Positions 10,681-22,403 of a stretch of 64,000 bases of DNA are shown in pieces. The position numbers were made by a program, and so were the translations under genes. How positions within the stretch are numbered: position 1 is the stretch's first letter; each line of letters starts with the position of its first letter. The DNA comes from Ficedula albicollis. Lineage: Eukaryota > Chordata > Aves > Passeriformes > Muscicapidae. The stretch spans positions 5,818,914-5,882,913 of the forward strand of contig NC_021676.1 of NCBI RefSeq assembly GCF_000247815.1, in the 5' to 3' direction. The notes under the pieces were generated by a model that was not told where the DNA came from, searched no databases, and saw nothing but the letters and a program-made list of their open reading frames with translations.

Positions 10681-12273
10681 ATTGGGCAGCACCTCACAGG
10701 GATCTTGGGAATGGGCACAGCCCATTGCAGGAGTTCTGGGATCGGGAATCCACTCACAGGGATCCCGGGAATGAGCACAGCCCCTTGCAGGAGTTCTGGG
10801 ATCAGGCAGCACCTCACAGGGATCTTGGGAATGGGCACAGCCCCTTGCAGGAGTTCTGGGATTGGGAATCCACTCACAGGGATCCCAGGAATGAGCACAG
10901 CCCCTTGCAGGAGTTCTGGGATCAGGCAGCACCTCACAGGGATCTTGGGAATGGGCACAGCCCCTTGCAGGAGTTCTGGGATTGGGAATCCACTCACAGG
11001 GATCCCAGGAATGAGCACAGCCCCTTGCAGGAGTTCTGGGATCAGGCAGCACCTCACAGGGATCTTGGGAATGGGCACAGCCCCTTGCAGGAGTTCTGGG
11101 ATTGGGAATCCACTCACAGGGATCCCAGGAATGAGCACAGCCCCTTGCAGGAGTTCTGGGATCAGGCAGCACCTCACAGGGATCTTGGGAATGGGCACAG
11201 CCCCTTGCAGGAGTTCTGGGATTGGGAATCCACTCACAGGGATCCCAGGAATGAGCACAGCCCCTTGCAGGAGTTCTGGGATCAGGCAGCACCTCACAGG
11301 GATCTTGGGAATGGGCACAGCCCCTTGCAGGAGTTCTGGGATTGGGAATCCACTCACAGGGATCCCAGGAATGAGCACAGCCCCTTGCAGGAGTTCTGGG
11401 ATTGGGAATCCACTCACAGGGATCCCAGGAATGAGCACAGCCCCTTGCAGGAGTTCTGGGATTGGGAATCCACTCACAGGGATCCCAGGAATGAGCACAG
11501 CCCCTTGCAGGAGTTCTGGGATTGGGAATCCACTCACAGGGATCCCAGGAATGAGCACAGCCCCTTGCAGGAGTTCTGGGATTGGGAATCCACTCCCAGG
11601 GATCTCAGGAATGGGCACAGCCCATTGCAGGAGTTCTGGGACTGGGAATCCACTCACAGGGATCCCAGGAATGGGCACAGCCCCTTGCAGGAGTTCAGGG
11701 ATTGGGAATCCACTCCCAGGGATCTCAGGAATGGGCACAGCCCATTGCAGGAGTTCTGGGACTGGGAATCCACTCACAGGGATCCCAGGAATGGGCACAG
11801 CCCCTTGCAGGAGTTCAGGGATTGGGAATCCACTCCCAGGGATCTCAGGAATGGGCACAGCCCATTGCAGGAGTTCTGGGACTGGGAATCCACTCACAGG
11901 GATCCCAGGAATGGGCACAGCCCCTTGCAGGAGTTCAGGGATTGGGAATCCACTCCCAGGGATCTCAGGAATGGGCACAGCCCATTGCAGGAGTTCTGGG
12001 ACTGGGAATCCACTCACAGGGATCCCAGGAATGGGCACAGCCCCTTGCAGGAGTTCAGGGATTGGGAATCCACTCCCAGGGATCTCAGGAATGGGCACAG
12101 CCCATTGCAGGAGTTCTGGGACTGGGAATCCACTCACAGGGATCCCAGGAATGGGCACAGCCCCTTGCAGGAGTTCAGGGATTGGGAATCCACTCCCAGG
12201 GATCTCAGGAATGGGCACAGCCCATTGCAGGAGTTCTGGGACTGGGAATCCACTCACAGGGATCTCAGGATCA
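10681..12273. repeat. 60-bp minisatellite, ~26.5 copies, higher-order structure
   Basis: Monomers of exactly 60 bp run head to tail. Two types alternate in the first block (10681-11400): type A contains 'ggcagcacctcacaggg', type B contains 'gggaatccactcacaggg', giving a 120-bp unit six times. Three further B monomers follow (11401-11580). A second alternating pair fills 11581-12273: C with 'ccactcccagggatctc', D with 'ggagttcaggg', 5.5 times. Because 60 is a multiple of three and the monomer lacks stops, very long frames stay open on both strands (563 codons minus; 587 and 580 plus, in different frames). These are artefacts, not genes. Confidence 0.98.
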
Positions 12274-12946
12274 GGCAGCGCTTCCAGGAATCCCTGGATC
12301 ATGCAATTTGTCTCAGGGATCCTGGGATCACGCAGCTCCTCACAGGGACCCCAGCTCCCCGTGGCTGTGCTCTGTGAGTGTTTGGATCACCCTCTATCCC
12401 TGCTCCAGTAACCCCAATCCCACCCAAAATGCTCCAAAAGCTGTGGAATGTCCCTGGGACTGGATTCCCCAGGCAGGGAGCAGCAGGAAGTGGGTGCCGT
12501 GGGCTGTGGGTGGGCAGAGGGAAGGATTGGACCCAACCAAAGCTATTTTTGCCATGAAAAGGAGAACTGCGCCTTTGCTCCCTGGATTATGGATCTGTGT
12601 GTTTTTCCTCCTGCAGTAACTGGAGAATAGAAATAAAATACTGAATTATTAACTCTAATTACCCCCAGAATTACTTCAATAACAGTGCAATTTCACAGAC
12701 GGCTGCTGCGAGGACAATATGCAGGGATAAAAGGAGGAGAGAATCCACTTCCACCACAGGAATGTTTGCAATTTATTATTTTCACATTAACCCTTCTTTT
12801 TTTTTTCCCTTCAGTTCCCTCATTTTTTCCTTCACGGTGGTCAAATTTCAAACGCTCCGAAGCATCATCCCGATGTGTGGCTTTGTTTCAGGAGCATCCT
12901 GAAAGTATCCTGAGCCCTCCAAGCTGCAGAGCTGGGCTGGAGATTG
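12274..12946. other. decayed array edge, then non-coding sequence
   Basis: Positions 12274-12350 keep degenerate words of the 60-bp unit ('ctcagggatcctggg', 'cctcacagggacccc'). These are the decayed edge monomers expected if homogenisation acts mainly in the array centre. From 12620 to 12800 the sequence is AT-rich with several TAAT words, a possible conserved non-coding element. No exon is recognised. Confidence 0.5.
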
Positions 12947-13103
12947 CACAGGGATGAAGCCACGGGGGTGGAGAGGCAGGGATGGAGCAGCACGGATGAA
13001 ATTCCAGGGATGGATGGCAAGGATAAAGCTGCAGGGACACAGAGGCAGGGATGGAATGGCAGGAATGAGGGCCCAGGGATGGAGCTGCAGGGATGGAGCA
13101 GTG
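12947..13103. repeat. degenerate 'gcagggatgg'-type minisatellite
   Basis: Purine-rich, irregular copies of 'gcagggatggagc', 'ccagggatggatggc' and 'ggcagggatggaatg', with a spacing of roughly 15 or 30 bp. Too diverged for an exact copy number. It directly abuts the LTR-like sequence that starts at 13104. Confidence 0.65.
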
Positions 13104-13408
13104 TGTTGGGTTGATGTGGCCAGCAATGTGTGTTCTGTCCCCATCTGCTGCAGCCGGGTGGGGCAGTGCCCCTGATCTCCTGGCACATATTATCTGCTAA
13201 TGGGCCAGCTTTAAACCAGCTGGGCAATCATCTTTATCTTCCCACAGCCCATCCTCCCTCCAGGCAGATATCATCTGCTGCTGGCCCATTCAGTCCCAGG
13301 GCATGGCTGATAAAATTACATCATCCCACTGGGAGATGCTCCAGCCAGGGGAGGAGCCAAGCCTTTCCTACCCAGATAAAAACTGAGATTTTGGACACCA
13401 AGGTGTGG
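13104..13408 (+). mobile_element. LTR-like fragment (passerine endogenous-retrovirus type)
   Basis: The segment starts with TGTTGGG, as LTRs start with TG. It contains 'ctgctaatgggccagc', 'ggcagatatcatctgctg' and a TATA-like 'cccagataaaaactgag' near 13371, followed by 'ttggacaccaaggtg'. I recall this text as a common dispersed sequence of songbird genomes with LTR organisation. No end CA or target-site duplication is visible, so it looks 3'-truncated. No retroviral coding sequence is adjacent. Family naming needs a repeat-library search. Confidence 0.5.
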
Positions 13409-13441
13409 CTCATGAGCTTGGTATGACTCACTGGAACAATT

Positions 13442-13740
13442 CTCACAGAAACACATAATGGTTTGGGTTGGAAGGGGCCTTAAAGATCATTCACTTCCAA
13501 CACCTCTGCTGTGGGCAGGGACACCTTCCACTAGACCAGCTTGCTCACAGACCTCTATCCAACCCTTCTTGAAGAGCATTTCTGAGGACAGGGTGTCCAC
13601 AACTTCTCTGGGTGACCTGTTCCAGTGTCTCACCACTGCCACAGCAAAGAATTCCTTCCCAATATCTATTCTAAACCTGCCCTCTTTCAGTTTAAAGCTA
13701 CTGCCCCTTGTCCTGTCACTACATGCCCTTGGAAGGCAAA
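13442..13740 (-). mobile_element. CR1 LINE 3' fragment, ~300 bp
   Basis: The full order of a minus-strand CR1 3' end is visible: tail 'cacagaaacacataatgg', then 'ttggaaggggccttaaag', 'ccttccactagaccagc', 'tatctattctaaacctg', 'ctttcagtttaaagcta' and 'cttgtcctgtcactacatg'. It is among the best-preserved copies here and has no coding remnant. Confidence 0.92.
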
Positions 13741-13989
13741 GCTGGTTATCAAAAAGTTTGTGAAAGTTGATTTAGAAAGGTTTTTGGAAGGGAAATACTT
13801 ATTAACTTTACATACAAGGATAAGTTTTGCATAAAAAATTGTGAAATGTGGAACAGACACACACAAAAAAAAAAAAAAAGGAAAAAACTATGAAAAAAAT
13901 GAGGAGAGAATTTGTGAATAAGAAATTAATACTGTCCAGTAGGTTCAAAATACATTCTGCTTCCTGGCTCTCGATGGTTTTTGCTAGTG
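13741..13989. other. A-rich low-complexity spacer
   Basis: A-rich, with an A15 run at 13865-13879 and further short A runs. It lies between the CR1 and the second LTR-like piece. It may be part of an older retroelement, but nothing is recognised. Confidence 0.45.
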
Positions 13990-14165
13990 ATCAGTCGTAT
14001 TTTTTTTTCATCTTCTTTTGATAAACAAATTAAGCAGGTTTAATCCCTTTTCCTAGTAAAGAACTCTTATTCCTAATTCCCCTATCTTTGCCTGAGAGCC
14101 CCTTAATTTCAAAATTATAATAAAAATTTAGAGGAGGGGTGTTTACATTCTCCATTTCAAAGAAT
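13990..14165 (+). mobile_element. second LTR-like fragment
   Basis: 'caggtttaatcccttttcc', 'agtaaagaactcttattcc', 'tgcctgagagccccttaat' and 'gtttacattctccatttc' resemble the R/U5 side of a dispersed avian LTR that I recall. It could be the far end of the element begun at 13104, split by the CR1 insertion, or an unrelated LTR. Boundaries are approximate. Confidence 0.4.
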
Positions 14166-15381
14166 TGTGAGCAGCGATGACGTCTGTCGTCACATAATCT
14201 CTCCTGAGCCATGTTGTGAGCAGGATTGGGTGACACTGCCAGAGGAAAAGTAAGAACCAGACACCAAAGCTGCAGGGATGCTCCTGCCCTGCATCCTTCC
14301 CTGCCCTGCTGCCCATCCCAGCAGTTGGATATGGGAGCTCCCAGCTGTGGCAGCCTCAGCAAGGTTGGGGACACAGTCAGAGCAGCTTTCCTGGGTTTTG
14401 TTCCAAATCCAGACCTGATCCCACTGAATTCCAGATGAGAGTCTGTGTTGAGGCCAGGCAGTCTGTCCCCTCCTCTGTCTCTGCAGGTGTAGCTGATTTG
14501 ATTTTCATTCCCTTCCTGAATTTGCACAGGCTCTGAGAAGGTTTTCCTCAACGAAAAAAAATTGGGAAAATGAGACTTGAAACGGGGAGATATTCCCTGG
14601 TGCTCATGGTCCAGATCCAACTGCAACACTGGGACAGGAAGAGCCTCTCCTCACAGGGATCCCTGGCACTCTCTCGCTGGTGCCTTTCCCCAGACGGCTG
14701 CATTTGGGGTGTCCAAGACCCTTTTCCCTGGGATTGGAAGCTGCTGCTCCCAGCCTGGCTCTCTGTTGGGTACCTGGACAGGAGCAGCACTTGGCACTGC
14801 TGGGATGCTCGGGCACCATTCCCAGGCAGGTTAATCCTGATCAATCTGTGCTGTGCTCAGCTGCTCTGGACCTGAACCGTGGCTTGGGGCCGTGTCCTGC
14901 AGCTTTTCACAAGCACTAAATCAAAGGGGGATCCTGGGAGGGGGAAGGGGAAGAGAGAGAGAAAAAGAACTTTCCACTGGAATGTGCCCAGCCGGGAAAC
15001 TCAAAGCAGGAGCAGCCGGTGGCAAGCAGGCAGCTGGCAAGGGGCTGGCAGGGCTGGCATGGCCTGGGCCTGACCTGCCAACAGCCTCTCAGGGCTGCAT
15101 TCAGGGAAAAAGGAATCCACACCAAAAACGTGGTGACTTGGAGAGCAGCTCCGTGCTCTTTGCTCTGGGTGGGGAATGCAGCACCTCCGTGGGGCAGGGA
15201 GCCAGTGCAGCGTGACCCAGTGACAGGGGACACAGCTGGCAGGGGGCAGGGAAGGTGGAGGGAGGTGTGAGAGGGTCACAGGGTGGGTGATGGTGCCACA
15301 GAGGGGGTAAATCAGCCTTGGCAAGGATGTGGGGAGGGATGGGATCCAGGGATCCATCCACGGGGGAGCAGGATGGGAGTA
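14166..15381. other. non-coding sequence, nothing recognised
   Basis: Mixed composition with purine-rich runs near 14935-14970. A word 'gatgacgtctgtcgtcac' at 14176 contains two TGACG-type CRE half sites and is listed only as a motif. No exon or repeat is seen. Confidence 0.4.
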
Positions 15382-15552
15382 GTCACAGAATCCAGAAGGA
15401 TTTCAGTTGGGACAGACCTTAAAGCTCATCTTGTTCCACCCCTGCCATGGGCAGGGACACCTCCCTCTATCCCAGTTGCTCCAAGCCCTGTCCAGACTGG
15501 CCTTGAACACTTCCAGGGATGCAGAGGCAGCCACAGATTCTCTGAGCAACCC
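15382..15552 (-). mobile_element. CR1 LINE 3'-end fragment
   Basis: It starts with 'tcacagaatccagaagg', then 'cagaccttaaagctcatc', 'gccatgggcagggacacc', 'tggccttgaacacttccag' and 'gcagccacagattctctg'. The orientation is minus, about 170 bp. Confidence 0.88.
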
Positions 15553-18091
15553 AACTTATCCACACTTATGCCACTCTTCTGGGACGGAGCCTGGATCCCC
15601 CCTCCATGCCCATCTGAGCTGCTGGAGGCTGTTCCGGTGTCCTGGTGCAGTGTCCCCACAGATGGGACAATGCTGGCAGTGCCACCCAGAGCAATGTGCT
15701 GCTGGCCACCACGTGTCCCCCCTGGGCTCACCTCCCAGCCTGGCACTGGGCACCCTCCCTGGGGCTGCCCTCTCTCCAGCTCCCATCCTGACTCCAGGCA
15801 GGAGCTTCCAGATGCTGAACGAGCCACGGGGACCAGGACAGATCCCACCCACAGGGATCTGGCGTCTCCAATCCCCGATTCCGTCCTCTCAGTGCTGCTG
15901 CTCCCAGTAAGGAGCGGGAAGAGAGCAGCAGGTTCCCCTCTCCGCATGCTTCATCCCTCCTGCCAGCAAGCTCTGCAGCGGAGAGCATCCAGCCTTTCCC
16001 CAGAGCAGACACTCGGGCAGGGATCAGCTCTTTGAGGAGCTGGCTTGCAGACAGGAAGGGAAATCCCCGGGCTCTGCAGGCTGCTGCAGGAGCGCTGGCA
16101 GCTCTGCACTCCGCGGATTTTGGGGAGTTTGCTCCTCTTTCCATGGTTTTGCCTTCATCTGCTGGCGAGCAGCTGCTGCTCCTGAGGACAAAGCTGGCTC
16201 TGGGAATCTCCTGCATGGATACCAAGGCAGCGAGTCTCCCTCTCCACCTATATTCCCACTTTCCAAATGGAATTCACTTTTTTATTGCCTTTCCTGGTGT
16301 TTCTTCCCCAAAATCTGGCTCAGCCCCTCCTGCAGCACCCTGCCAGAGTCAGTCCCAAGGTAGTTCCCATCCCCAAGGTCTTTCCAAGGCTGCTCCAGCC
16401 ACCCTGTCACCTCTTGGAATGCTGTGTGCTGCCTTCCCGCAATCCCTGCCGGCCTCACTCCATCATCCTTTTGCCACCAGGAAATCATTGTGCCTGATAA
16501 TGCATTAAAGTGATTGTTATTTCAGTGATCGTGCTCATATTTCCCTCTTTGTTTTCCTGCCAGGCTTGAGGGGCAACCTCAGCAGATAAATCAGGGCTGG
16601 GAGCAGGTGTGGGAGCAGCTTTTCCCGTGCTGCTGGGATCACACGGATGCTTTGAAGCACGGACCACTGGCTGCAGCAACACCTGCATGGATCCCTGGAG
16701 GGATGGCATTCCTGGTGCCCCACTGCCACCTCTGTCACCTTGGAGCTGCTCTCCTGTCCCTTTATCCCACCACTGTGTGGGGCAGGGGATGGGGCTGGGC
16801 CGCCTCTCCTTCTGTGGGGTCCACAACAGCAATGTGGTGGCCCTGGGATGGGTGGGAGCACTGGGATCTGCCCCAGGGTGCTGCAGGGTGCTGCTCTCCT
16901 GGGAAAAAGCAGCTGCTTTGGGGGGCAGGAGCCCTCCAGCCTGGGAACCAGCAGGGCAGGGGGAGGCACAGAGTGCCCAGATGTGCTCCCTGAGCTGCCC
17001 CACAGCTGAGAGCTCTCCCAGGGCCGGAGCTCTCAATGGGAGCTTTCAATCCTTCCTTCCCTGTCCCTCCTCACCATGCCCTGCAGCCCAGCCAGAACCC
17101 CCTCTTTGTTCCCTCTTTGAAAATAAATCATTTTGGGATGAATTCCATGCCAGTGAACAATGCCAGCCCGGCCGTGGCAGGGATGTGAGGGTCCATTATT
17201 CCATGGGGATGAGGGGCAGCCGCAGGCAGAGCTGAGCACCCTGCCCTGCTGCTTTGTGGAAGGGATGTCCCCTCCCTGAGAGCTGCTGTCACCTCCCCTG
17301 CACTGCTGGGGGGACCCCCACGGGCTGGGACCCCCTCAGCTCCTTGCAGCCAGAGCCTGGCGTTGTCCTGGCACAGCCCTTCCTTACTGGGAGGCACTGG
17401 GATACCCCGGAGGAAGGACTGGGACTGCAAGGCAGGGTGGAGGGGGAAAGGGGCCCATTCCCAAAACACGGATAGCTTTGATAATTAGCCAGGACTGGGA
17501 AGGGGAATGATGAAAGGTGGGAAGGATTTGTTTAAGCACGGGGTGTTTTATTGCTTTCCTCACTCAAAGTTCGCTCTTTAAAGTGGTTGGAAGATTTTTG
17601 CTCTTGTTTTGCCTCAGATGTTGAACTGTAATTACAGCCAACGCACCAAAATACCTGGAATATGAATAAACCATGGAAAAGCTGCTCCCAGGGATTCATT
17701 CTGCCCCAAGCTCTCCCCACCTTGCTGCTGCACAGGGGGTCCTGGTGGGACCCAGCTCAGCCTGGGGGTGCTGGCACATCCTGGTGATGCTCATGGGCAA
17801 AGCCAAGGCTGGGCAGATCCTGGCATGAAAGTTAGGGAGGACCCTGGGGGGGGAAAACTTGCCACCCTTTCCCAGCCCAGGATTGCTGAGATCCTTCACC
17901 ATCCTCTTCCTCATGGTTGTGCCTGGAGGCAGCAGCAAGACTGAACACAAATGGTGTTTTCTGGAAGCTGGAGCTTTTCTTCCCAGCCCCTCCAGCTGCT
18001 GGAATCCAGGGATGGGGGACAGGACACCCCCAGCCCAGCACACTCAGCACCTGCCTCCACACACCTCCCTCCCAGCCAGTTGTGGAAGGGA
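15553..18091. other. non-coding sequence, nothing recognised
   Basis: About 2.5 kb without a recognised repeat. Short AT-rich parts lie near 16490-16560, 17100-17150 and 17500-17690. Frames of 100-250 codons occur on both strands at the same places, as expected for GC-rich DNA; none shows a domain or good exon borders. Confidence 0.4.
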
Positions 18092-18237
18092 TCATTCCCC
18101 TGTGTGCTAATTGTGCCAGAGTTCCTTTCCCAGGAGGAAATCCCAGCAGTGCCCCGTGGCTTGGTCATTCCCCTGCGTGCTAATTGTGCCAGAGTTCCTT
18201 TCCCAGGAGGAAATCCCAGCAGTGCCCCGTGGCTTGT
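18092..18237. repeat. 73-bp tandem duplication, two copies
   Basis: Positions 18092-18164 and 18165-18237 both begin 'tcattcccctg' and contain 'gtgctaattgtgccagag'. The copies differ at about two bases (for example tgtgtgct versus tgcgtgct), so the event is young. No repeat family is recognised inside. Confidence 0.9.
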
Positions 18238-19218
18238 GCTCCTTCCCCACGTGGTCCATGAGGATGTGGCTGAGTTTTCCAGGTCAGGGAGCCAGGGCAG
18301 TGATGCTGCTCACCTGGGACTGGCTGGGGACCAGCAGGGATGGAGGGATAGTCATCAAGGAGCTGCTTGGCTCAGCCTGTCCCTGTTGGGAGCTGGAGGG
18401 ACGAGGATCTGGGGAATTTGGGGGGTCTGAGGCGTGGGAAGGGGTGGCAGGGAAGTGTCAGCTCCTCTGGAGAGAGTGACATGCTCTCTCTTGGCCTGGC
18501 AGGGGAGAAACAAAGAGAGAAGGAGAGCAGGATGCTGCCATGTGCTCCTGGCAGCCCTGACCCAGGAATTCCTCTGTTATTGATGGTTTTTATGGATTTA
18601 TTATTCATAGCCCTCCATGAGTGCTCAGGGTTTTAAAGGCAAACAAAGCCTGAGGGTGATGCCCTGAGGCACAACATTCCCATCAACAGCTCTGACAGCT
18701 CCCAGGCCTTCCCAGGACTGCCCCTCTCAGCCCCTCCCCACACTGGGAAGGGGATGGGAACATTCCCTTCGCTCACAGACAAGGAATGGGGACCTGGCAG
18801 CCAGGGGACCACAGCTCAGCACCACTCTCCCCAAACCAGGGCAATGCTGTAGAAGGCTGGGTAGGGAAGAGCCCAATTAAGATAAAATCACAGGAAACTG
18901 ATTATTAATTAGCAAGTAATTAGTTATCTCTGTGCCATCTGGAGGGCTGGATGTGTCTGTGTGGCACAGGATTGTCTGCTGGGTGTCCCCCGCCACAGCT
19001 GCCCTGTGTCACTGGTGGGGCCCTCGCTGGAGCTCCCCTGGAATCCCTGCTCCAGGCACTGCTCTCTCTCTGTGTCTCAGGAGGAGGCACAGAGGCAGCT
19101 GGTGCTGCATTATCCCTTTTCTTTTCTGGGTTATTCTGCCAGGTTGGGAAGGGAGAGCTCCCCTGTGGGCCCATCCTTGGTGCAAGGGGACTTGAGATAT
19201 CGAAGAGCTCCGAGTTGG
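18238..19218. other. non-coding sequence, nothing recognised
   Basis: Mostly unique-looking. An AT-rich patch lies at 18875-18930 ('ttaattagcaagtaattag') with homeodomain-core words. No exon is recognised. Confidence 0.4.
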
Positions 19219-19364
19219 AGGATCCAGAATGGTTTGGGTTGGAAGAGACCTTAAAATTCATCTTGTTGCATCCCTGCCATGGGCAGGGACACCTCCCACT
19301 ATCCCAGTTTGCTCCAAGCCCCATCCAGCCTGGCCTTGGACACTTCCAAGGACGGGGCAGCCAT
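19219..19364 (-). mobile_element. CR1 LINE 3'-end fragment
   Basis: 'ccagaatggtttgggttgg', 'gccatgggcagggacacc' and 'tggccttggacacttcc' are in minus-strand order. Its upstream end runs into the first unit of the adjacent 128-bp duplication. Confidence 0.88.
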
Positions 19365-19603
19365 GAGCATCTTCTGCTGGAAGCTGTAAGAGCTGGCACT
19401 CAGCCTCTTCCCCAAAGCAAGGCTCAGTTGTGCTGAAGTATTTTAAATTTTCAGCCTCAAGCTTCAGGCTGGGGCAAGGACGGGGCAGCCATCAGCATCT
19501 TCTGCTGGAAGCTGTAAGAGCTGGCACTCAGCCTCTTCCCCAAAGCAAGGCTCAGTTGTGCTGAAGTATTTTAAATTTTCAGCCTCAAGCTTCAGGCTGG
19601 GGC
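19348..19603. repeat. 128-bp tandem duplication, two copies
   Basis: Positions 19348-19475 and 19476-19603 both begin 'aaggacggggcagccat'. One clear difference is visible (gccatgagc versus gccatcagc). The unit starts inside the upstream part of the neighbouring CR1, so the event postdates that insertion. Confidence 0.92.
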
Positions 19604-22186
19604 AGAGAACCCAAATCCAGGAGCTCCCCCACCTTTGCTGCCAAGATTTGGGTGGGCTCAGCCCCTCACCAGGGAGGTGCCATGTCCAGGAGCAGCCGTG
19701 CTGTGCTGGATTTGAATGTGCTCATTCCCACACTCATCCTCCCTCTGTTCCAGAAGTGTCACCAATCCTGTGACCGCCAACCCCCTTCTCTCTGTGCCCT
19801 CTCCTTCCTCCCTCAGCCTCATCCCAGCCCCCTCAGCCTCCAAGGAGTGCCAGGAGAGGCTGGAGGTTTCCACAGGAGTGATTGATGCCACTCTGAGAGC
19901 ACCCAGGGAGCAGGAGGGGACCCACAGCCAGAGAACTCAGCCTCACAGAACTTCTCTGGAGGGGATTCACCAGTACAAAACCTGAAAAGGAATAAAGGTT
20001 TGGGACACAGGATGAAGACAAACGCTGTCCAGAGGGTCTGGGTGTTCCAGGGTTGGTGCAGCCCGTGTCCCACCCACAGCTGGAGCTGTGTCCCATAAGT
20101 GGTGCTGGTGGGACAGGCTGGGATCCCCTGGCCAGGCAAAGCTGTGCTCTGGCTGTCTGGCTCCATTGCTTAGCTCTTGGCTGCTGGGAGCATCATCTGA
20201 GCCCTTCCCACCCTTGGGAGGTTTTCCTGGGGGTGGCTCCTCCTCCACGGCGGTGTGACCAGCACGTGGTGCTGCCAGAGCTCTGCATTTCGGAACTCCT
20301 GAGTTCTGCTGCTCCTGCCCCGTTCCAAGGCCTCCTGCAATAAAGGCAGTCCTGAACTGGAGCCAAGGACTTGTCTTTGGCTCTCCCTGTGGTAACAACT
20401 CGGAGGACTCGAGGCCTTTGCAAGACCTTTGCTAATGAACCCCTCCCCGTGCCACACATTTCATCACAGACCCGGAGAGAAACCACACAAGTCCATGGAG
20501 AGGCATTTCTGCTGCTCCAGAGACGGCAAAAAATGCTCCCATGCAAATGTGTCTGGGTTTTGCTTCCATCTTGGAGCTCTGTGCCTCCCATTTTCTGGTT
20601 GCCAGAGCTGCCCTGGGCAGAACTGGAAAACTGACGCTGTGGATTTGGGTTGTCTCTCTTCTGGGAAGAAAACAGGAGGGAGCAGCTGACTTGGGACTTG
20701 GAGGGAATCAAAGCCCTACCCAAAGGGAAGGGGGGAGGGAGCCTCTTTCTGTCAGCCTGTGAATTATCTCTGGGTCCCTGAGGACATCCCCAAGCAGGAC
20801 ACAGGATTTTTCCGCTGCCAGGGGGTTTTTCCTATCTCCCCACAGCAAAGCACACAACTGGATGATGGTAACTCTGTGTCCTTGGTGTCACCTCTGTGGT
20901 GTAATGAACATTCCTGGGGCAAGCAGAGCCTCCTGTGTCCTCCTGCTCATGGACACTGTCAGATCCACATCAGCCTTACAAACTCTCCACGTTTGCAATT
21001 CCCATTACTGTGCATCTATGGGATCCCTCCCTGCTCCTCTCCCCACTCCAGGTTGTTCCAAACCCCCTCCACACCAGGCTGGATGGATGTCAGTGTGGGA
21101 GATGGAGTTCTGGGATTGTGGAGACACACACAGGGGCCTCTCCTGGGTTCCAGAGGGAGGATGAGGCAGCCATTCCCCATCACTCCCTGATTCCTGGGCT
21201 TGGGACGGCCCTTGCTGCCCATCTGTGGGAATCCAGAGAGGAGCAGCTGAAGGAAGATCCCAGAAGAGAGGAGGAGAAGGTGCAGCTCCAGGAGATGCTG
21301 GTGTGAACCTCTCTTGCCTTCACCCACAGCGGATCAGGCTCTTCCTGCTCTGCCTTTAATTCCTGCCATTTGCAACATCTGAGTCGTGCCAAAGTGATCT
21401 CGAGACCTAATTCCTATTTATTACTCCTTTTGAAAGAGAGGAGCTGCTCCATGAATACTGAATATCCAGAGAGATGGACTGATGCCACCAGAATTCCCTC
21501 AGCTGGTGAGGACGAGGTTTGCAAATCCCAGGTGGAATCCTGCCCCACCCCTTCTCCAACTGCTCCAAAATTTGACTGAATTTCTGTGCCCATGTTGATT
21601 TTCTTGCATTTTTTTTTGGCTCTTGCTTCACTCCCGGTGAGGTTTTGCCCTCTGCAAACAGAGCAGGGAAGAGCCAAGAGCAGGTGGCTGAATCCATCAA
21701 ATAAATGGGAAACTTCCTAGGAGCACCAGTGAGCCTGGGCCAGAGCCAGGATCTTCTGTTGATATTTTAATGACGATAAATGCAATTAAGGAGGAGAAAG
21801 AGGAGCATAAAATTAAATAAAATAACCAAAGCTGGAGATTCTGAGCTGGCGGGTTCATGACCCTCTCTTGGTTTTCCATGGGTGAGGGGAAGCTGTTGTT
21901 GAATCACCTCTACCCTCAGAGCTCCTGTCCCATCCCTTTGTCCCTCTGTTGCCTGTCCTGGTGGGGATTGAATAATCCTGGCTTGGTTCTCACCCACACT
22001 GAGCACAGAGCTGAAGCAGCAGACAATCCCAAGTCCTCCAACATCTCATGCTGCTGGAGAGGGATATTCAACATGTGCTCTCTCTCTGCTGTTCCTGTCA
22101 GGCTGAGCCTCATCCCAGCTGCTGATGGGACATTCAGTAACTGTTCATTCCACCCCTGGGAAGGTGCAGTGTTCTGCTGGAAGATG
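19604..22186. other. non-coding sequence, nothing recognised
   Basis: About 2.6 kb without a recognised repeat. An octamer-like ATGCAAAT lies near 20540 and AT-rich pieces near 21590 and 21755-21830. Frames on both strands look like chance. Confidence 0.4.
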
Positions 22187-22403
22187 CATTTTGCCATGAG
22201 GAAGGATTTTACCATCAGGGTGGGGAGGCCCTGGCGCAGGGTGCCCAGAGAAGCTGTGGCTGTCCCTGGACCCCTGGTAGTGTCCAAGGCCAGGCTGGAT
22301 GGGGCTTGGAGCAACCTGGGATGGTGGAAGGTGTCCCTGCCCATGGGAGGGATGGAATGAGTTCACTTCCACTCCAAACTATTTTGATTCCATGATTCCA
22401 TGT
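22187..22403 (+). mobile_element. CR1 LINE 3' fragment
   Basis: CR1 sense order: 'gtgcccagagaagctgtgg', then 'agtgtccaaggccagg', 'ggcttggagcaacctggg', 'gtggaaggtgtccctgcc', and a tail 'gattccatgattccatg' showing tandem units typical of the CR1 end. About 217 bp, no coding part. Confidence 0.9.

Noticed and set aside
10681..12273. CRISPR-like appearance of regular 60-bp spacing
   Set aside because: There are no unique spacers between repeats. The units are contiguous tandem monomers, and the sequence is from a vertebrate.
10611..12619. Very long open frames (563, 587, 580 and 345 codons) as a repeat-protein gene
   Set aside because: All are translations of the 60-bp minisatellite, open on both strands in several frames because 60 is a multiple of three and the unit lacks stops. 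No unique domain or signal flanks them.
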